Shown here piece after piece: positions 63,901-64,000 of a stretch of DNA of 64,000 nucleotides. The notes beneath the pieces are model-generated. The model saw only the letters and a program-made list of their open reading frames with translations, searched no databases and had not been told where the DNA came from. The translations under genes and the position numbers were made by a program. Every line of letters begins with the position of its first letter. The stretch's first letter is position 1. This DNA is from Sphingobacteriaceae bacterium DW12 (lineage in GTDB: Bacteria; Bacteroidota; Bacteroidia; Sphingobacteriales; Sphingobacteriaceae): positions 123,263-187,262 of the forward strand of contig JROE01000011.1 in assembly GCA_000783305.1 (NCBI GenBank), read 5' to 3'.

Positions 63901-64000
63901 TATTTTTACGATTGATAAGACCGCTCCGATAGTGACAGGTGTTGAACATGGCAAATCATACAATGACAATCGTACTATCAGCTTTAACGAAGGTACAGGT
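57920..64000 (+). CDS. Giant exported repeat adhesin; 3' end beyond the window
   Basis: An uninterrupted reading frame runs from the ATG at 57920 to the window edge (2,027 codons so far). A signal peptide ends near residue 28 (CPAEAQ). Residues ~35-260 resemble the lamin-tail-like N-terminal domain of repeat adhesins (IYFTDYG). Residues ~590-650 hold an autotransporter-type PATR repeat (GGINKVGGGLITLTGTGAYTG). From ~790 cadherin/VCBS-like domains follow, marked by V-N-D-A-P junctions near 947, 1109, 1248, 1343 and 1469 and by NGTDTFRYQVSDGS. Two SwmB/Ig-like domains (NTGGG-x-P) lie at ~1610-1850. A 66-residue repeat then begins (PIVTGV at 63728 and 63926, 198 bases apart) and continues past the edge. 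The protein should be surface-exposed and Ca2+-binding adhesive. A sorting signal (for example a T9SS C-terminal domain) cannot be seen. Confidence 0.88.
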   Translation, partial: MKRAHLFYLAASLQFFLNLLYACPAEAQVPCNFNTGKIAFTGYRVTGQSDPLQDDMFSFLLMDSVASGAEIYFTDYGLVDANGFQEPDKAIADGIVKWTAPSTGLKAGTQVLINLKQNQSVLASVGTAAVVEYKGINRIIDLGYGGDQLFAFTGTPISPIIEAALLVNKSAWDASLVSTVLSSSRSIAPSASLTGGRSIQNVAATHVDGEAYNAVIASGPVTGYGQSLRAAFFARAFTTDNTDVQSALPAAFALPPAITFTPDMPEIMSGPVFSNGTISVTASNVCSYQWQGSVDGSAFVDLVDGSGYSGSKTNALNISTYNGANRSYRLILLGEGRVISPVFSLNASPVITDLNGSVAWPGVGNTVTLDAGSIASLSDAEMDALNGGLGDYNGASLVVQRSGVAVGADVFGFNTTGASFSVSGNNLQSGGATFATFTNTGGVLTISFASSGSTATKLLVNNVLQRITYGNDTPAGDATMRFTFSDGAASASADVAVTSYSIYITSTTDTYTINPANGTSFNEAIAIAAADATGIQTLIFTSTFANQTINILNTTVSESLTLDISSASGLVLTSGAITVSSGRILTLFNSTGTATINSAISGSGGINKVGGGLITLTGTGAYTGATNVSAGTLSVGGTLVSELSIASGATLVGIGSVSGLTVNNGGTLSPGAIASDVGSLTVNGNLQMNPGSTLAIEINGATAGTDYDQVIVNGMVSLAGTLVVNHGYTAGQGDQYAIIVNDMADFNIGTFSGLAEGSTITAAGNNTVLTASYIGGSGNDFTLTAPINAAPVISNLNGDAITYIEGETAVLIDEGTNATVTDADSPDFDGGNVRVSIVANRVPTEDVLSIRNQGTDADQIGTSGLNITYGGTIIGTRTASGGADIHDLVITLNGAATPDIVQALIRNLTYTNTNTTDPSTSARTVSVTINDGDGGTSTPANVTVQITAVNDAPTLTATALTPTFTEGGTAVSLFSGTSISTIEAGQLIQQLTLTVSNVENLGNEQLIVDDATVTLSNGETVTTPTNGISVSVSLSGATAMVTLSKTVGITTSMLNTIVNGITYRNTSKNPNTSNRIITLSSIQDNGGTANGGVDMTTLSIASTVTISAVNDAPVVTTSGGTTAFIEGQEPVVIDAALTVSDPDNTTLTSATVAITGNLQSTQDVLTFTNDGATMGDITETYNSSTGVLMLTSAGASATLAQWQSAMRSVSYENTSQNPSTAARTISFKVNDGSLESVAATKKITVTAVNDAPVATNDSYIINEDVTLTVPAPGILMNDTDVEGDVLTATLVTGPSNGSLTLNPDGSFTYIPNANFNGTDTFRYQVSDGSLLSNVATVTIIVSPVNDAPVVSVPASISVTEDVATALPGISFTDVDAGTGLVTVRLSVPSGTLSAISAMSVTIGGSSSALTLTGALSDINAFVAADAVQFTTALNATSNVILTIEINDNGNTGSGGELMDRKTTTLVVTAVNDAPVNSVPSAQSVDQDATLVFSAANSNLISISDVDAGGGVVKGTLTATNGLLTLSGINGLSFIFGGNGNATMTFEGSIADINAALNGLVFTPTPGYNGPASLQIITDDKGNSGSGGAKTDIDNIVITVNSISPKVISVSASTANGTYKIDDVIALTVTFDQTVIVNTGGGIPTLLLETGAIDREAAYVSGNGSNTLTFSYTVQAADISADLDYQSTAALSLNGATIENIHNDVAILTLPTVGSSNSIAGQRTIVIDGVVPTITSVAVPANAYYTLGQYLDYTLNFSEPVIVNTGGGTPRLAITIDGQTKYANYMSASVGTVVFRYTVESDLEDHDGIQLLDNVRIDGGTIKDAAGNNANLSFTAGATPGIKVDSKKPQLTLTINGGATHTNSHNVSLTLQTTDTDLGTMQLSSDNTTWGAEEPFAATKSWNLTGVDGTKMVYVNIKDLAGNMSQVSATIILDQIIPIVTGVTSGGLYNNNRTITFNEGTATLNNTSFTSGSVVTSEGSYTLVVTDDANNTTTVIFTIDKTAPIVTGVEHGKSYNDNRTISFNEGTG
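63728..64000 (+). repeat. 198-bp (66-residue) coding repeat, 1.4 units visible
   Basis: The unit beginning at 63728 (CCAATAGTAACAGGTGTT) recurs at 63926 (CCGATAGTGACAGGTGTT) with matching downstream sequence up to the window end: Y-N-N-N-R-T-I-T-F-N-E-G-T versus Y-N-D-N-R-T-I-S-F-N-E-G-T. Differences are mostly third-codon changes, so the copies are old or diverging but kept in frame. More copies probably follow. Confidence 0.8.

Overview
The window reads as chromosome of a Bacteroidota bacterium of the Sphingobacteriaceae type (Sphingobacterium-like). This is inferred from a SusC/SusD pair, a second TonB-linked receptor with an N-terminal carboxypeptidase-regulatory domain, WG-repeat proteins, A/T-rich start regions without strong Shine-Dalgarno sequences, and several good matches to the Bacteroidota promoter (TTTG, 17-23 bases, TAnnTTTG). 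No rRNA, tRNA, CRISPR array, transposase or integrase was seen, and all genes appear intact. Two are cut by the window edges: a helicase at the left and a giant adhesin at the right.

Layout. 1-6 kb: end of an SF1 helicase, a NYN/OST-HTH protein, a repeat-rich intergenic region, two poorly known proteins and a START-like protein. 6-11.3 kb (minus strand): zinc alcohol dehydrogenase, class A beta-lactamase, altronate dehydratase and tagaturonate reductase. 11.6-24 kb: an amino-sugar utilisation locus (SusC, SusD-like lipoprotein, two-domain esterase, GH109-type alpha-N-acetylgalactosaminidase, NagB, FucP-family sugar permease, NagA) with a convergent LacI regulator. 24.3-30.6 kb: GNAT protein, then the glycerol operon glpD-glpK-glpF-GDPD with divergent DeoR-type glpR and a three-copy 10-bp direct-repeat operator. 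30.8-35.6 kb: Gfo/Idh/MocA oxidoreductase plus a HEAT/double-DUF1080 protein, a 3-keto-sugar type pair. 36-39.3 kb: an Oar-like TonB receptor. 39.4-43 kb: VOC protein, a histidine kinase overlapping it antisense, a 700-base regulatory region with evenly spaced palindromes, and two small exported proteins. 43.2-50.5 kb: two WG-repeat proteins, an NAD(P)-binding protein and a CPA1 sodium/proton antiporter.

50.9-64 kb is the most unusual part. Tightly packed same-strand genes encode an Asp/Asn beta-hydroxylase-type 2OG oxygenase, a PAPS-type sulfotransferase, an APS kinase fused to a phytanoyl-CoA-dioxygenase-type 2OG oxygenase, an exported 5'-nucleotidase-like protein that has lost its metal ligands, three paralogous tail-collar (microcystin-dependent protein) proteins, a leaderless type-1 periplasmic-binding-fold protein, and a repeat adhesin of more than 2,027 residues still open at the window edge. 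APS kinase makes PAPS and sulfotransferases use it, and two oxygenases sit beside them. The simplest reading is a surface-fibre system whose proteins are hydroxylated and sulfated. I know of no described system with this composition; that reading is inference.
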